A DNA stretch of 64,000 nucleotides, taken from contig OV277868.1 of assembly GCA_922989275.2 (NCBI GenBank), forward strand, positions 55,798,216 to 55,862,215, in the 5' to 3' direction. Both the position numbers and the translations under genes were made by a program. The first letter of the stretch is position 1, and the number at the start of each line of letters is the position of its first letter. The DNA is from Gari tellinella (taxonomy: Eukaryota; Mollusca; Bivalvia; Cardiida; Psammobiidae). Below are positions 52,159 through 62,477 of the stretch, one piece after another. Below the pieces are notes generated by a model, which was not told the origin of the DNA, made no database searches, and worked only from the letters and a program-made list of their open reading frames with translations.

Positions 52159-53050
52159 AGTGGATAAGATGTTATTCTTTCCAAACAGGCGCGTTAATAC
52201 TATAACAATTATGTCCATTGCAAACAGTTTGGAGACATCTCAGACGCCGGATCACCCATCGTCTGATCAGGCTCCAAACGGGGTGCCATTCACTTTTTTT
52301 TTTTAAATTACATTTTCTACATTTTATTGCATTGCGTTTGCGTTTCGTTGCATTTAATTAAGAAATGAACTGGTTTTTTTTCGGCGTATTTGCCGATAAT
52401 TTTCTGTCGTTTATTTCGCTTGAACGCCGAAAAAATCAGTTCATTTCTTATATTTACAATATATTTGCTGTAATTTCTAATATTAATTAAATATTTTTGT
52501 TAGTTCGCATGTATGTTTAATACACATTATAGGTTGATAACACGAATAATGTGCACCCTATAAGGAACAGCTATGACTGCATTACTGAAGATGTGTACAT
52601 GCGAAAAAAATAAAAAAAAGTTCCATTGTTTACATTCTAACGTCATAAACTTGACAGTTTGGCGCGAAAATACCGATTTGACGTCATTTTTTTAAGGTGA
52701 TTTGTTTTGTCATAAAGAAATACAGACAGCTACTGTATATAAGGTATATCAATTTTCTTGCCTTTTATCTCATTAATAAAGAAGAGTTTTAGTCGGTAAT
52801 CATCGTTTCCGCTAATAGGAAGGCATACATCGGTTGTTTTTGAAAAATCCCCCCGAATGTTTCCTTTCCGAGTTCCAAAGATTAATTTGCGAATGAAAAA
52901 TGCATATGACCCGCCTCCTCTGCGAAACTTATCCACAAGTCCCGCCTCCTTGAGCAAATCCATCTATACGAATTAAACGACACAGTTTTCAATGGGAATT
53001 GAATGGAGCGAATGAAAATATACGGGAATGAATAAAACCTTCTCCACTGT
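52159..53050 (-). mobile_element. Family D MITE split by repeat L
   Basis: Left half CAGTGGATAAGATGTTATTC to the hairpin (CAGACGCCGGATCACCCATC, GTCTGATCAGGCTCC) and GCGTTTGCGTTTCGTTGCAT. The right end TGAATAAAACCTTCTCCACT appears only after about 650 bp of repeat L. TA flanks are at both outer ends. Confidence 0.72.
52357..53014 (+). mobile_element. Repeat L, copy 2, nested in D
   Basis: Starts TAAGAAATGAACTGG; one arm of the head palindrome is largely deleted (TCGGCGTATTTGCCGATAAT). It continues ACGAATAATGTGCACCCTAT, AAGGAACAGCTATGACTG and CTTGACAGTTTGGCGCGAAA, as in 44791-45568. The insertion point lies after a TTTAA. Confidence 0.72.
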
Positions 53051-53266
53051 AAACATAAGACAAATTCATCTTAATTTAAATGACAACGGCATATGCAGAT
53101 GCTTCAAATGTTTGCAACAATTGAATGTCTATACAATAGTGGGGCACACGCCAATGACTAACAAGCTTTTTGAAATTATATTAAACATTCGAAAGAAAAA
53201 ATTCCATGTATCAGACAACAATGCTTATACCGAACAATAATGCATTTCCAGACAATAATGAATATA

Positions 53267-53578
53267 CAGTGCTCCCTCTCTACAACGACACCTATTTTGT
53301 GTGCGTTGTTTTGGAGGGAGTCGTTATAGGGAGGGAAATTGGTTTACATTTGCAAACATTTGCGTAACACGGCGTCTGATCTTCACTCGTCATTACGTCT
53401 TTTCGGTCAAAATGTCCATTATGAAATTTTGAGAAAAACAGCAAACGACAATTGTAAACAGACGACATTGCAGCCGTGAAAAGGTTGGACATAATTGTCT
53501 TGTTTGGGGGAAGAGCGGCAAGCATCATTGTAAGGAGGGAATCGTTGCTGGGAGGGCCGTTGTAGAGAGGGAGTGCTG
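53267..53578 (+). mobile_element. Family E MITE in minisatellite
   Basis: TA at 53265-53266 and 53579-53580. Ends CAGTGCTCCCTCTCTACAAC and TAGAGAGGGAGTGCTG. The hairpin is largely deleted (GTAACACGGCGTCTGATC). GCAAACGACAATTG and CAGACGACATTGCAGC are kept. 312 bp. Confidence 0.88.
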
Positions 53579-53910
53579 TATCAGACAATGATGCATATAT
53601 CAGACAGCAGTATTTACATCAATGCATATATCAGAAAACAATGAATATATCAGACAACAATGCCTTTACCAGACAACAATGTGTACATCAGACAACAATG
53701 CGTATACAAGACAATAATGCGTATACAAGACAATAATGCATCAGACAACAATTCATATATCAGACAACAATGCTTATACCTAACAATAATTCATATATTA
53801 AATAACAATGGATATATCAGACACATTTCTTATGTTAGACAACAATGCTTATAACAGCTTATATCAGACAGCCATGTTTATACCAGCTTACATGTACGCC
53901 AGATAAAAAC

Positions 53911-54069
53911 GGAATATTACTATACTTTGCATATCTTATGCACCGGATCACTCGAGTTGTGTGTGTAAAGGCTATATCCAACGAGACCAAAGGTCGAGTT
54001 GGATATAGCCTTTACACACACAACGAGAGTGATCCGGTACATAAGATATGCAAAGTATAGTAATGTTCC
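53911..54069. repeat. 159-bp near-perfect palindrome
   Basis: GGAATATTACTATACTTTGC, ATATCTTATGCACCGGATCA and GTGTGTAAAGGCTATATCCA are mirrored by TGGATATAGCCTTTACACAC, TGATCCGGTACATAAGATAT and GCAAAGTATAGTAATGTTCC. Only a few mismatches over arms of about 79 bp. It lies inside the minisatellite; no certain target duplication. Confidence 0.9.
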
Positions 54070-54190
54070 TTTTATTATGTACCTCTTATAATAAAAATAA
54101 AATGAAAAACGATAGAAATGTTTCGAGCGTTACTATAAATAAACGGGATTTCCCATACGTCACACATCGGGGAATGGCGCGTGAAAGTAA

Positions 54191-54390
54191 ATACTCGCTA
54201 TTACGACCACTAAAACGAATGCTAATTGATTAAATAATAGAGAGGTGACAGCTTAAAGCAAGGTGACAGTGAAACAGAAAGCTCCTAAAGGAGCTTTCTG
54301 TTTCACTGTCACCTTGCTTTAAGAGGTCACCTACCGTACACACCCTAATACTTAACATAATTTATTGGTCGTAATAGAGAGGTTTTACTG
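54191..54390 (+). mobile_element. Family F MITE, near-complete
   Basis: Left end worn (TACTCGCTATTACGACCACT), right end TAGAGAGGTTTTACTG before TA. The hairpin is nearly perfect over about 38-bp arms: GCTTAAAGCAAGGTGACAGT, GAAACAGAAAGCTCC and mirror. Confidence 0.87.
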
Positions 54391-54984
54391 TAGTTCCGAA
54401 ATTCCGACTACACAGTAAACGTTCTTTTCCCATTACACAAGGTACATGGGTAATACGGAATTTTCAATCCGTCAAGGTGTATTTGTTCGATAGAATACAG
54501 AAATAGTTCGGGCAGAACATTGGTAGGTATATAATAACAATGCATATATTAGACACTAATGCTTATACCAACCAGATAATATTTCTTAAACCAGAAAATG
54601 CACATATCAGACAGACATGCTTATAGCAGACAACAATGATTATATAAGAAAATAATGCTTAAATCAGACATCACCGCCTATTGAAGCTGAACGTGCTTGT
54701 ATCAGACGATAATGAACACATCAGAAGAAAACACTTCCATTAGAATACAAGGTTTTAATCACAATAGTTATATCAGACGACAATGCTTTAATAAGAAAAC
54801 AATATTACAATAGGCGATTGTATAACAATTGTACCAGACGACAGTAGATCTATCTCTATCAGACGAAGGTAAGTGAAGCAGACAATACGGTTTGTAGAAA
54901 GACGATAATTCCAACCAGGGAAATATATTGTCACCATGAACCTTAGACGACGGTGGTGGGATAAAGGTGCTAGTCGTGAAAAAC

Positions 54985-55172
54985 CCTTTCACAGATATAG
55001 GCAACCACAGCCGACATTGCGAACAGTTTGGACCTTGATCAGACGCCGCGTAATGATCAAGGTCCAAACTGATTGTCACTCGTATCAATATTTCTTCACC
55101 CAAAAATTGACTTTGATATAAAATTGCAGACGATAAATTTTAGCACACGATATTCTGTCTGCGAAATGGTTA
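54985..55172 (+). mobile_element. Family A MITE, worn
   Basis: AACCCTTTCACAGATATAGG, hairpin GAACAGTTTGGACCTTGATC/GATCAAGGTCCAAACTG with the GACGCCG stem half lost, then AATTGCAGACGATAAATTT and a right end CTGTCTGCGAAATGG before TTAA. Confidence 0.75.
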
Positions 55173-55199
55173 AACAGACGGTTAAATTTGGCGGTGAGC

Positions 55200-56000
55200 G
55201 GAATAATGCAATTTATATAACATAGAAGGTGAACTCGTTTATTGCATTCTTGGAAAGATCTATTTCCTTTTGGAGGCAATCATGTTAAGCCAAGAGATAC
55301 TACGTCTGTTTCTCATTTCCTCCTTTCTTAACACTTTTACACCAATAATGACGTAATAAACCTTGTAACACAGTTGCTGTTACATTATCGTCTACATAAT
55401 ATTAGATTTCGTCTGCTCTTATAAAATATGGAATTTTATGCGTTTTTGAATTTTAAGAACCATTTAATATGCGTGTTTACAAAATTCCATTGCGGCGTCT
55501 GATCATCATCCAAACTGTTTGCCGCATTGGCAGTGAAAGGTTAACCCATGGAAAACTATGCTGGTATAAATATCCGTAACTTAGCCGTTTGGAACTTTGT
55601 TAACTACCCTCCTGCACCGTTGGTCATGTTAGAAACATGTATCCGTTACTGTGGAATGTAAAACAACTGTGAAAAATCAAGGTTTGAATGTATAATTGAT
55701 TAGGCCAATTCTAAAGCGCTCGAAGCAGGCGGTACCAAATGGTTTGCAGAAGTAACTTTTAAGCAGACTGCATATTTCAGGCACACGTCACATCCGGTTG
55801 AATAATCGACACTCCCTACCCTAATCAAATATGTCATGACAGCAAGCTACAGACACAAACCAAGTTTTACTCCCAAATCAAATTTCAACTCTCATCTATT
55901 ATTCAGAACGTTTCTGGTGATGCATTAACTGTTTTCCTTGGCCAGTGTCACGTGACCTGGAATGACAAATGACAAACATGTTAAACCACGACCAGACGCA
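55200..56000. repeat. Spacer with E- and A-type relics
   Basis: Around 55330-55540: TTATCGTCTACATAATATTAG and TTTCGTCTGCTCTT (inverted A/E words), then GCGGCGTCTGATCATCATCC, AAACTGTTTGCCGC and TTGGCAGTGAAAGGTTAA. No genes. Confidence 0.5.
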
Positions 56001-56253
56001 GGGCTGCCATTTCTCCGGATTTTTCCTAAATCTCCGGATTTTTTTTCACTACATGGTTTCTTAAAGAAGGCTGAAAGTAAAGCAGAATGCGCCCTTAGGC
56101 GCATTCTGCTTTACTTACAGCCTGCTTTAAGTAGTCGCATGCCAAAAGAAACAAGAAAAAGGCTATATGGTAAAGGTACGATTCGTAAAATCGCACTTGA
56201 AAAATGCAAATTTGGAAATCTTAGGATTTTTCATGTCAACTTATGGCAGTCCT
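56001..56253 (+). mobile_element. Family Q MITE, complete, nested in a family A core
   Basis: Ends CAGGGCTGCCATTTCTCCGG and, inverted, CTTATGGCAGTCCTG. CAGACG precedes and follows the element, consistent with a short (about 6-bp) target duplication. Outside it the sequence reads as a family A core (GACCAGACG, then TCGGGTCGGGTTCAAACTG and TTTGACA). The module-2 hairpin inside is AGAAGGCTGAAAGTAAAGCA, GAATGCGCCCTTAGGCGCAT and mirror. Confidence 0.78.
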
Positions 56254-56344
56254 GCAGACGTCGGGTCGGGTTCAAACTGTTTGACATTCTTATCTCGTTT
56301 TCTTCATATAAAAGAACTTAAAAGATGTTTTGGCAAAGTACACT

Positions 56345-56820
56345 GTTGATGAAGACGATAAAGCTAATACTTATGACAGTATAGGTCTGTGTGAATATAT
56401 CTATATAACAGCGGACGTAATTGATTAACTTTGAAAATATAGTATTTACGAGGCTATCACCTGTAACGTTGATATATACAGTCAAACTTCGATATCTCGG
56501 ACTCACTTAAGTTTAGCTTATTCTAATTTCAAAGTTAAAGGGTATGTTACGACTATGAAGATATGCGGGTTAGTTCGACATGAGCAAATTCGAGTTATCG
56601 ATGTCCATATGTATTTACAAGCTTTGGCTTAGTAGCATAAATACAATGGAGGGTTTTCAAGTTAAATGCAAACACAGTTCCACAAATGTACAATTTCTTG
56701 TAATGTACAAGTAGTACAAACATTAACGTCAATGTCACCAGTTTAATAAAATGGTATAGTTGAAGAAATATACAAGAAGATACATACCAATTATGAAAGC
56801 CCTATGCCTATTCATTCAAA
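56345..56820. other. No feature seen
   Basis: AT-rich sequence without recognised features. Confidence 0.4.
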
Positions 56821-57480
56821 TGCTATAGGCATTTAACGCTTTTTCAAAGTCAAGGTCACAAGGGCAAACACATTGGCATGGTCGGAATTTTTTTTACACA
56901 AGCAAGTAATTTGCCAAGGCCCATGTGCAATAGTGTAAGAGTTGTATCTAAGGTTAAGGTTTATGGTTATTTTTAGGTTAAGTAGGTCAATGCCACAAGG
57001 TAAAAACGATGGTATGTTTGGAAAGGTATCGCCACAAGGAAGATAGTACAAAGTATTAAAGAATATGCTTATTGGTTCAACAGTTAGACATTAAAGTGTT
57101 GTCCGGGAATGCAGGTCAAATGCCAAGGTCATAGTCAAAAGGGCAATTTACGTTTGTTTGGTCAGAAAGGTCTTGAGTCTCTTGACACACACAAGTCACA
57201 CGACAAGTATAAAAGGTCCATGTGCAATGCTTATAACATTACACAGATGGTACGATTGGAAAGGTATTGCAACAAGAAAGATACATACAAAGCTTGAAAG
57301 ACATACTGTTGTTCAAATGTTATTATAGACAATTAAAGATGTTTTGACAAGTAGGTCAAATGTCAAGGTCACAAGGGCAAAAACGATGACATGGTTGGAA
57401 AGGTCTTTACACAAGCAAGGTACATAACAGGTATATAAAGCCCATTTGATTCCAAAAACTCAAACAGTGACGTCATTTAT
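56821..57480 (+). repeat. Degenerate interspersed repeat (AAGGTCACAAGGGCAAA)
   Basis: Three or more diverged blocks with CAAGGTCACAAGGGCAAA, TGG(T/A)(T/A)GGAAAGGT and CACAAG(C/G)AAG(G/A)TA at spacings of about 240-270 bp. Resembles the body of common mollusc repeats; no coding sequence recognised. Confidence 0.55.
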
Positions 57481-58490
57481 GCGTCATAGATAGATATGAT
57501 TTTATTCTTCCTTCAGACTAACAAGTCCATGAGGCATGTAATACATGTTGTAAACAAACATAGGCATGTAATACATAAACAAACAAACAGTTATGACAAT
57601 AAATATGCATTTAGCGGAGAAGATGTAAGTTTAGACAAAATTAAAATTAAAATTAAAATTATATATTCGCAGCTATTCAGATGGACATATTTCCATTTTG
57701 CATATTGGTGACGAAAGTTTAAGTAACGTAGATTTAACAGCATGTTGTTTCATGCGATTTTCACTTCGTGTTTCTTACCAAAATCCTACTTAATTGATAA
57801 GGCATTTGTGAATTAATGTACCTGTAATAATATAACGTTGTTTAGATGTATTTGTAAACGCTTTGTTACGAAATGGATGGTAACGGTGGTTTATCAATTT
57901 ACTTTTTTAAAGGGTGGTTTCAATTTGATGGCTATCTTTATTATGACGGCGTTTATTTCTGACCAATGTGCACTTTTTGTATTGCATAAAGCAGCATAAT
58001 GCACTATATGTATCTGAAGTTGACCGGAGAATAAAACAGAGTGTTAAACAACAGAGACGGTAGAATTACTGTGCGTAAAACAAAGGGTCACGAAGGTTTT
58101 TCAAAAAGCGAATTTATGGAGACATTTGAATTAAACAACTTATCTTAAAGAAAACTACTGAGCTACTTAATTTCTTCCTTTTTTCCATTACACAGGACGT
58201 GTACCATGAAAAAAATATCAATAGAGTTTTGCAATGAAAGCAGACTTGTCAAACATAAAACATATTGGCGGGGACAAAACATATTGGCGGGGACAGTAAC
58301 GAAAGTTTTTTTAGGACAATTTGCACAATGTTTTCCCGTTTACGTCGCATATGAATGTAAAACAGTATTTCCCCAATGGTATTGGTGTTTTTACTGATAT
58401 AAACTTAAAAAATGCCCAATCATCTGGTATGTTTTAATAGAATTTAGCAACACCAGCAATGTACCTACTTATTGAAAATCAGTGTTTAGC
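57481..58490. other. No clear feature
   Basis: Contains a short (AAAATT)n tract at about 57639-57661 and a direct repeat of CATATTGGCGGGGACA at 58261 and 58282. No genes. Confidence 0.45.
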
Positions 58491-58880
58491 AAAAGCAAGT
58501 CACATGCCTCGTTTAAAAGGCCAATGTGCAAAAGTGCAAGAGTTATAACCAATATTAATATTTTGGCTAATGGTTGGTGAAGTAGGTCAAATATCAAGGC
58601 CACGGTCACAAGGTAAAACCAAGTATGAAAGTTCGAAGCCAATTGGTTGAAATTTAATCTGCATTTAAAGATTTTTAGAAAAATATGTCAAAGGTTAAGG
58701 TCAATGTTACAAAGGCTAAAACGTTGTCAGGGTTTAAAAGGTCTTGACATTACCAAAGCACAAGCCAACTTTGAAAGCCATATGCCCAGCAGTGCAAAGT
58801 TATAGGCAAAATTAAGGTTTTGTGACAGACAGACGGACGGACAAATGCTATATGCCCCTGAATCACAAATGGGGGCGTAA
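58490..58880 (+). repeat. Interspersed repeat with 'GGGGGCGTAAAAA' tail
   Basis: Same word set as 56821-57480, ending GACAGACAGACGGACGGACA, ATGCCCCTGAATCACAAATG and GGGGGCGTAAAAAA. A PyGACAGAC-rich stretch before a 'GGGGGCATAAAAA' terminus is typical of LINE/SINE-like repeat 3' ends in molluscs. Confidence 0.6.
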
Positions 58881-58885
58881 AAAAC

Positions 58886-59011
58886 GGGTCAAACAGTTTG
58901 GAGGGGAAGAGAAAACATCGGGTTTTTACCCATTTCACTCTTTTACATATACTAAAGTAGACGATATTACGGCAGTAAAAGCAGATAATGGAATTTGGTT
59001 TGAAAGGGTAA
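58886..59011 (+). repeat. Family A relic
   Basis: TCAAACAGTTTGGAGGGG, AAAGTAGACGATATTACGGC and GTTTGAAAGGG. No hairpin remains. Confidence 0.5.
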
Positions 59012-59029
59012 ATAACCATTCATATATTT

Positions 59030-60169
59030 GATCAATAGGAAATATTGATTTACTTCTGTAAAAACACTATTTAGTGTGCGTATCCGTCAAATCTATAGCC
59101 TAGGTCATGCACAGATCAAGAATAGAACACCGGACCTTGACCCTGATCCCCTTTAAATTGTGACAAAATTGTTGATGGAATTGTTCGAACGGGTAGCATT
59201 TGGATTGACGTTGGAGTCACCCCTTTCCTCCAACGTCATATAGCGCAGACATATCAGCCTGCAGCAATATAAAAGTAAAACAAAAGGCTCGTATAGGAGT
59301 TTACTGTTTTACTTTTATCGTGTTTTAGGCTATATATTTGTTCAACCCCAAAGAAATGTATAGCGGGATCTGCACATGTAGGTTAATAGGCCAATTCATT
59401 GACGGCGTAAATTGAAAAGTTATGTCCCTTCTTTCAGGCGAATATTGTCATTTCCTGCCCACGAAAAATATATTGGACAATTATTAAAAGTGAAGGTTAC
59501 GGGTAATTGAATACTTCTGAGTAATTGTCTGCCAGAGACCTTAAGCACTCAGCCATGAAAACTCATATTTTCCCTTAAACATTCATTTTGCTAACAATAA
59601 CATGACTTACAATTGCCTACAGTTTAGATGCAGACATTAGGTGAGGTGTAAATACGGCTATGAGGAGGGAGTGGGTATTGTCAATGTAAAGCCCATCTAG
59701 AAACTGAGGAGGGGAGGGAGATACTCGACATCTGATCTGGCCCCGACCTGTCAGCTTATCAATAATACTTCCCCCTAATTTAGTTACTAGTAACTACTCA
59801 ACCAGCGGGATAATAGACTCTAGTGATATTTATCTTGCAAAAAACACAAGAACGGTGTCACAATAAGTGACAAATGCTCCTGAGATGTTTTGTCTATGCA
59901 ATGTATTCATTTGGTTGTACAATATAATCATACAGCAGGTATTGTACTCCTTCAAATGTTGTGTTTTTGTTCAATTGAAAAGGTTTAAACTATGTAAAAC
60001 AAACGGTCTGGAAAATCTAGAAACCTCTTATTCAAATGCATCATCACCATAAAATCATGACTTCATGCTGATGTCATAGTTACGTCGTCGTCATAACAAT
60101 GTGTCATATTGAGGGCTATTTTCTAAATTTAGACATGATCACAGAATTATTGGCAATGTTTAATTAAAC
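59030..60169. other. Spacer with one module-2-like hairpin
   Basis: Near 59262-59330, ATAAAAGTAAAACAAAAGGC and TTTACTGTTTTACTTTTATC form an F-like hairpin without clear ends. The rest shows nothing. Confidence 0.45.
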
Positions 60170-60512
60170 GTATTTGACCTCTAAATGACATTGGCCTTTG
60201 TTGGACATGACTCAAGTTGTTCCAAGCTCAAGAACTTCTTGAATTGAGTACACATTCCAAATATAAAGTGTTCCAAAGTTATGCCCAAAGTTAAATTCAT
60301 CCGATTTAACCTCTAAATGACACCTTGACCTTTGTCGGACAAGACAAAAGTTGTACTGGGCTCAAGGGCTTCTTGAGGTGAGTACACAAACCATATTAAG
60401 TCTCTATTCTATGTAGTTCCAAAGTTATGGCCAATCTTAAAGTTGGGTACAGAGAAACAGACAGACAGACCAAAAAACAGAATGCCCCGACTAAGTCGTG
60501 CGGGGGCATAAA
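60170..60512 (+). repeat. Interspersed repeat with 'GGGGGCATAAAAA' tail
   Basis: Two blocks of TTTGACCTCTAAATGACA/TTTAACCTCTAAATGACA with GACATGACTCAAGTTGTTCC variants, then ACAGACAGACAGACC and GCCCCGACTAAGTCGTGCGG, GGGCATAAAAATC. Related to 58490-58880 by its tail. Confidence 0.62.
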
Positions 60513-60528
60513 AATCAAACAAGCTCTT

Positions 60529-60717
60529 ACCCCGAGTAACAGTTTGGATTCTGATCAGACGCCATGTAAAAACGCTGCGTAAGGCGATGTCTGATCAGGA
60601 TCCAAACTGTCTGACACTTACTTTGTAGTATTTGGTCAAACACCTAAAAATTAAAATTTGAGAAATAAAAGCAGACGACAATAGTTCAAAGCTAATGACG
60701 TCATGGCAATAAAGGGG
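60529..60717 (+). mobile_element. Family A MITE, left end replaced
   Basis: Starts within TTACCCCGAGTAACAGTTTG. Hairpin GATCAGACGCCATG/GCGATGTCTGATCAGG has a widened loop. AAGCAGACGACAATAGTT, TGACGTCA at 60696-60703 and the right end GGCAATAAAGGGG are kept. The left end is cut at the tail of the preceding repeat. Confidence 0.8.
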
Positions 60718-60977
60718 TTTTTATTATCTAGAACTACTGGTTCTGTACAAACCAGGCCATAAAGGGTAGACAAGCGACAACAAAATATATATATAATTTT
60801 AAGTCTTAGTTGTCATATTTATTTGCACAGATATAACAACTAGTAAGAATAATCTATACAAAATAAATAACGAAATTATAATGCAGTTTATTCAAGTTTA
60901 GTTAACATTTTTAAAAGAATATTTACCATTCTCTTTCTTGAGAAAAAATATACTATTAAAACTACCATTCAATTTAA

Positions 60978-61178
60978 CCCCTTCACTGCATTACCCCGAG
61001 TACAATAGTTATATGTGTAAAGAGTTTTTATCGCCGCGTAAGGTTGCGCCTGATCAGGATCAAAACTAATGTCCACCCATTTCAATATTTCTTCCGTCAA
61101 AATTCCTAAAATTCAAATTCCGGAAATAGAAGCAGGCGACAATTGTTCAAAATTGATGACGTCATGACAGGGAATGGG
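60978..61178 (+). mobile_element. Family A MITE, complete ends
   Basis: TTAA at 60974-60977 and 61179-61182. Ends CCCCTTCACTGCA and GACAGGGAATGGG. The hairpin has lost its first half (TATCGCCGCGTAAGGTTGCG, CCTGATCAGG). TGACGTCA at 61157-61164. 201 bp. Confidence 0.87.
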
Positions 61179-61254
61179 TTAAACAAGTTGTGACTTCAAA
61201 AAATATGTCTCTTTAGTATATTTAAGTATGATTTTATTACGCAGATGTACAATA

Positions 61255-61325
61255 TGAATGTCAAACAGTTTGGATTCGGATAAGATGGTAACTCGGCATC
61301 TCATGCGGATCCAAGCTGTTGGCAA
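61255..61325. repeat. Isolated hairpin core, module 1
   Basis: GTCAAACAGTTTGGATTCGG, ATAAGATGGTAACTCGGCAT and CTCATGCGGATCCAAGCTGT. No ends assigned. Confidence 0.6.
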
Positions 61326-61386
61326 AATGCAATCAATATCACAGCATTCTTCGTCATAAAATGTAATTGGCAAACAGTGAAGACCC

Positions 61387-61601
61387 GGGGCCCGTTTTAC
61401 TAAACTACTTACGCAAAATTTTTGCGTAAATCAAAATCATTTAACTCTTATTTTTCGATCATAAACGTTTGCAAACGTTTGCGCGTCCTCTGATCTGGCT
61501 ATTTGCTGTTTGTAGCAAGTGATAATAAAAAATATATATTAAAATTTAAAAGTTTGACTTACGCAAATAATTTGCGTAAGTTGTTTAGTAAAACGGGCCC
61601 C
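61387..61601. mobile_element. Family J MITE, core collapsed
   Basis: Ends GGGGCCCGTTTTACTAAACT and CGGGCCCC inverted, ACTTACGCAAAATTTTTGCG inside. The interior matches 51581-51823 in inverted order, with half of the hairpin deleted (GCGCGTCCTCTGATCTGGCT). 215 bp. Confidence 0.87.
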
Positions 61602-62273
61602 AACTGAGGCACCACAAGACGAGACGATGTAAAACACGGCGTGTCATCTGGTTCTATACAGGTTACTGTACTTTCAAGTTTATGAAATAGTTCTGTTAGT
61701 GCCTGCATATCTGACGTTAAACCAGTGACCAGAAGTCATTTAAAGAAGAAAGACATGGGGAGTTCCCCACATCATGTGACTAAATGCAGAAAAAAATTAA
61801 CACGGTAAGTTCCTTTAGGTGTTTTCTGTAACAGTTGTGTCTGGCATTGAGATTTCACATAGTATTTGCTAAAATTCTTGCTACCAGATGTGCTGTAGCT
61901 TAGTGTTTAAAGAAGAAAAGACAAATATCTCTAACAAACATGTTAGAATAAGCAATGTCGGTCTTTTAATCAGACGACAGCTAAATGCAGGTTAAAATGC
62001 ATACAGAAAACTTCATTAGGAGCTTTCTGTAATAGTTTAATCTCTGTCAAGCAGGCAACCTGCTTTCAAATGTCTCTGAAGATGTACCATGATGTTTGTC
62101 AAGAAATTCAACATTAAACTCGAACTTGTGTTAACCGACCATTTGTTTCAGAAATGTAGAGGTTGTTAAAGGCTGATGACTGCTTAATTCGGGAAAGAAA
62201 TACCACAGAAAGCTCCTCATGGTGAGGTCTATGTTATTGTTATCCTGCATTAGGCACGTCACACTTTCCAATA
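61602..62273. repeat. Spacer with three worn F/module-2 hairpins
   Basis: AAGTTCCTTTAGGTGTTTTC (61806), GAAAACTTCATTAGGAGCTT (62007) and AGAAAGCTCCTCATGGTGAG (62207) are each at the centre of a decayed hairpin spaced about 200 bp apart, as if three old F copies lie in tandem. Confidence 0.55.
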
Positions 62274-62477
62274 CAATAACCCCCTCTATTACCACCACTA
62301 AAACAAAAGCTAAGTGATTGTATAAAAGACAGGGGACAGCTTAAAGCAAGGTGGTAGTAAACAGAAAGGTCCTAAAGGAGATTTCTATTTTACTGGCACC
62401 TTCCTTTAAGCAGTCACCTTTTTCAAAACAGCTAATATTTAACACAATTAAGTGATCGTAATACAGAGGTTTTATTG
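62274..62477 (+). mobile_element. Family F MITE
   Basis: TA before CAATAACCCCCTCTATTACC and after AGAGGTTTTATTG. Hairpin GCTTAAAGCAAGGTGGTAGT, AAACAGAAAGGTCC and mirror, several mismatches. 204 bp. Confidence 0.82.

Larger units (their letters stand above)
53190..54860 (+). repeat. Degenerate minisatellite (ATCAGACAACAATGC), interrupted
   Basis: Units of about 17-20 bp following ATATCAGACAACAATGC (with TATACC variants) occur at 53195-53266, 53581-53880 and 54530-54860. The gaps are filled by an E element, a palindrome and an F element, so one ancestral array was opened at least three times. Confidence 0.82.
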
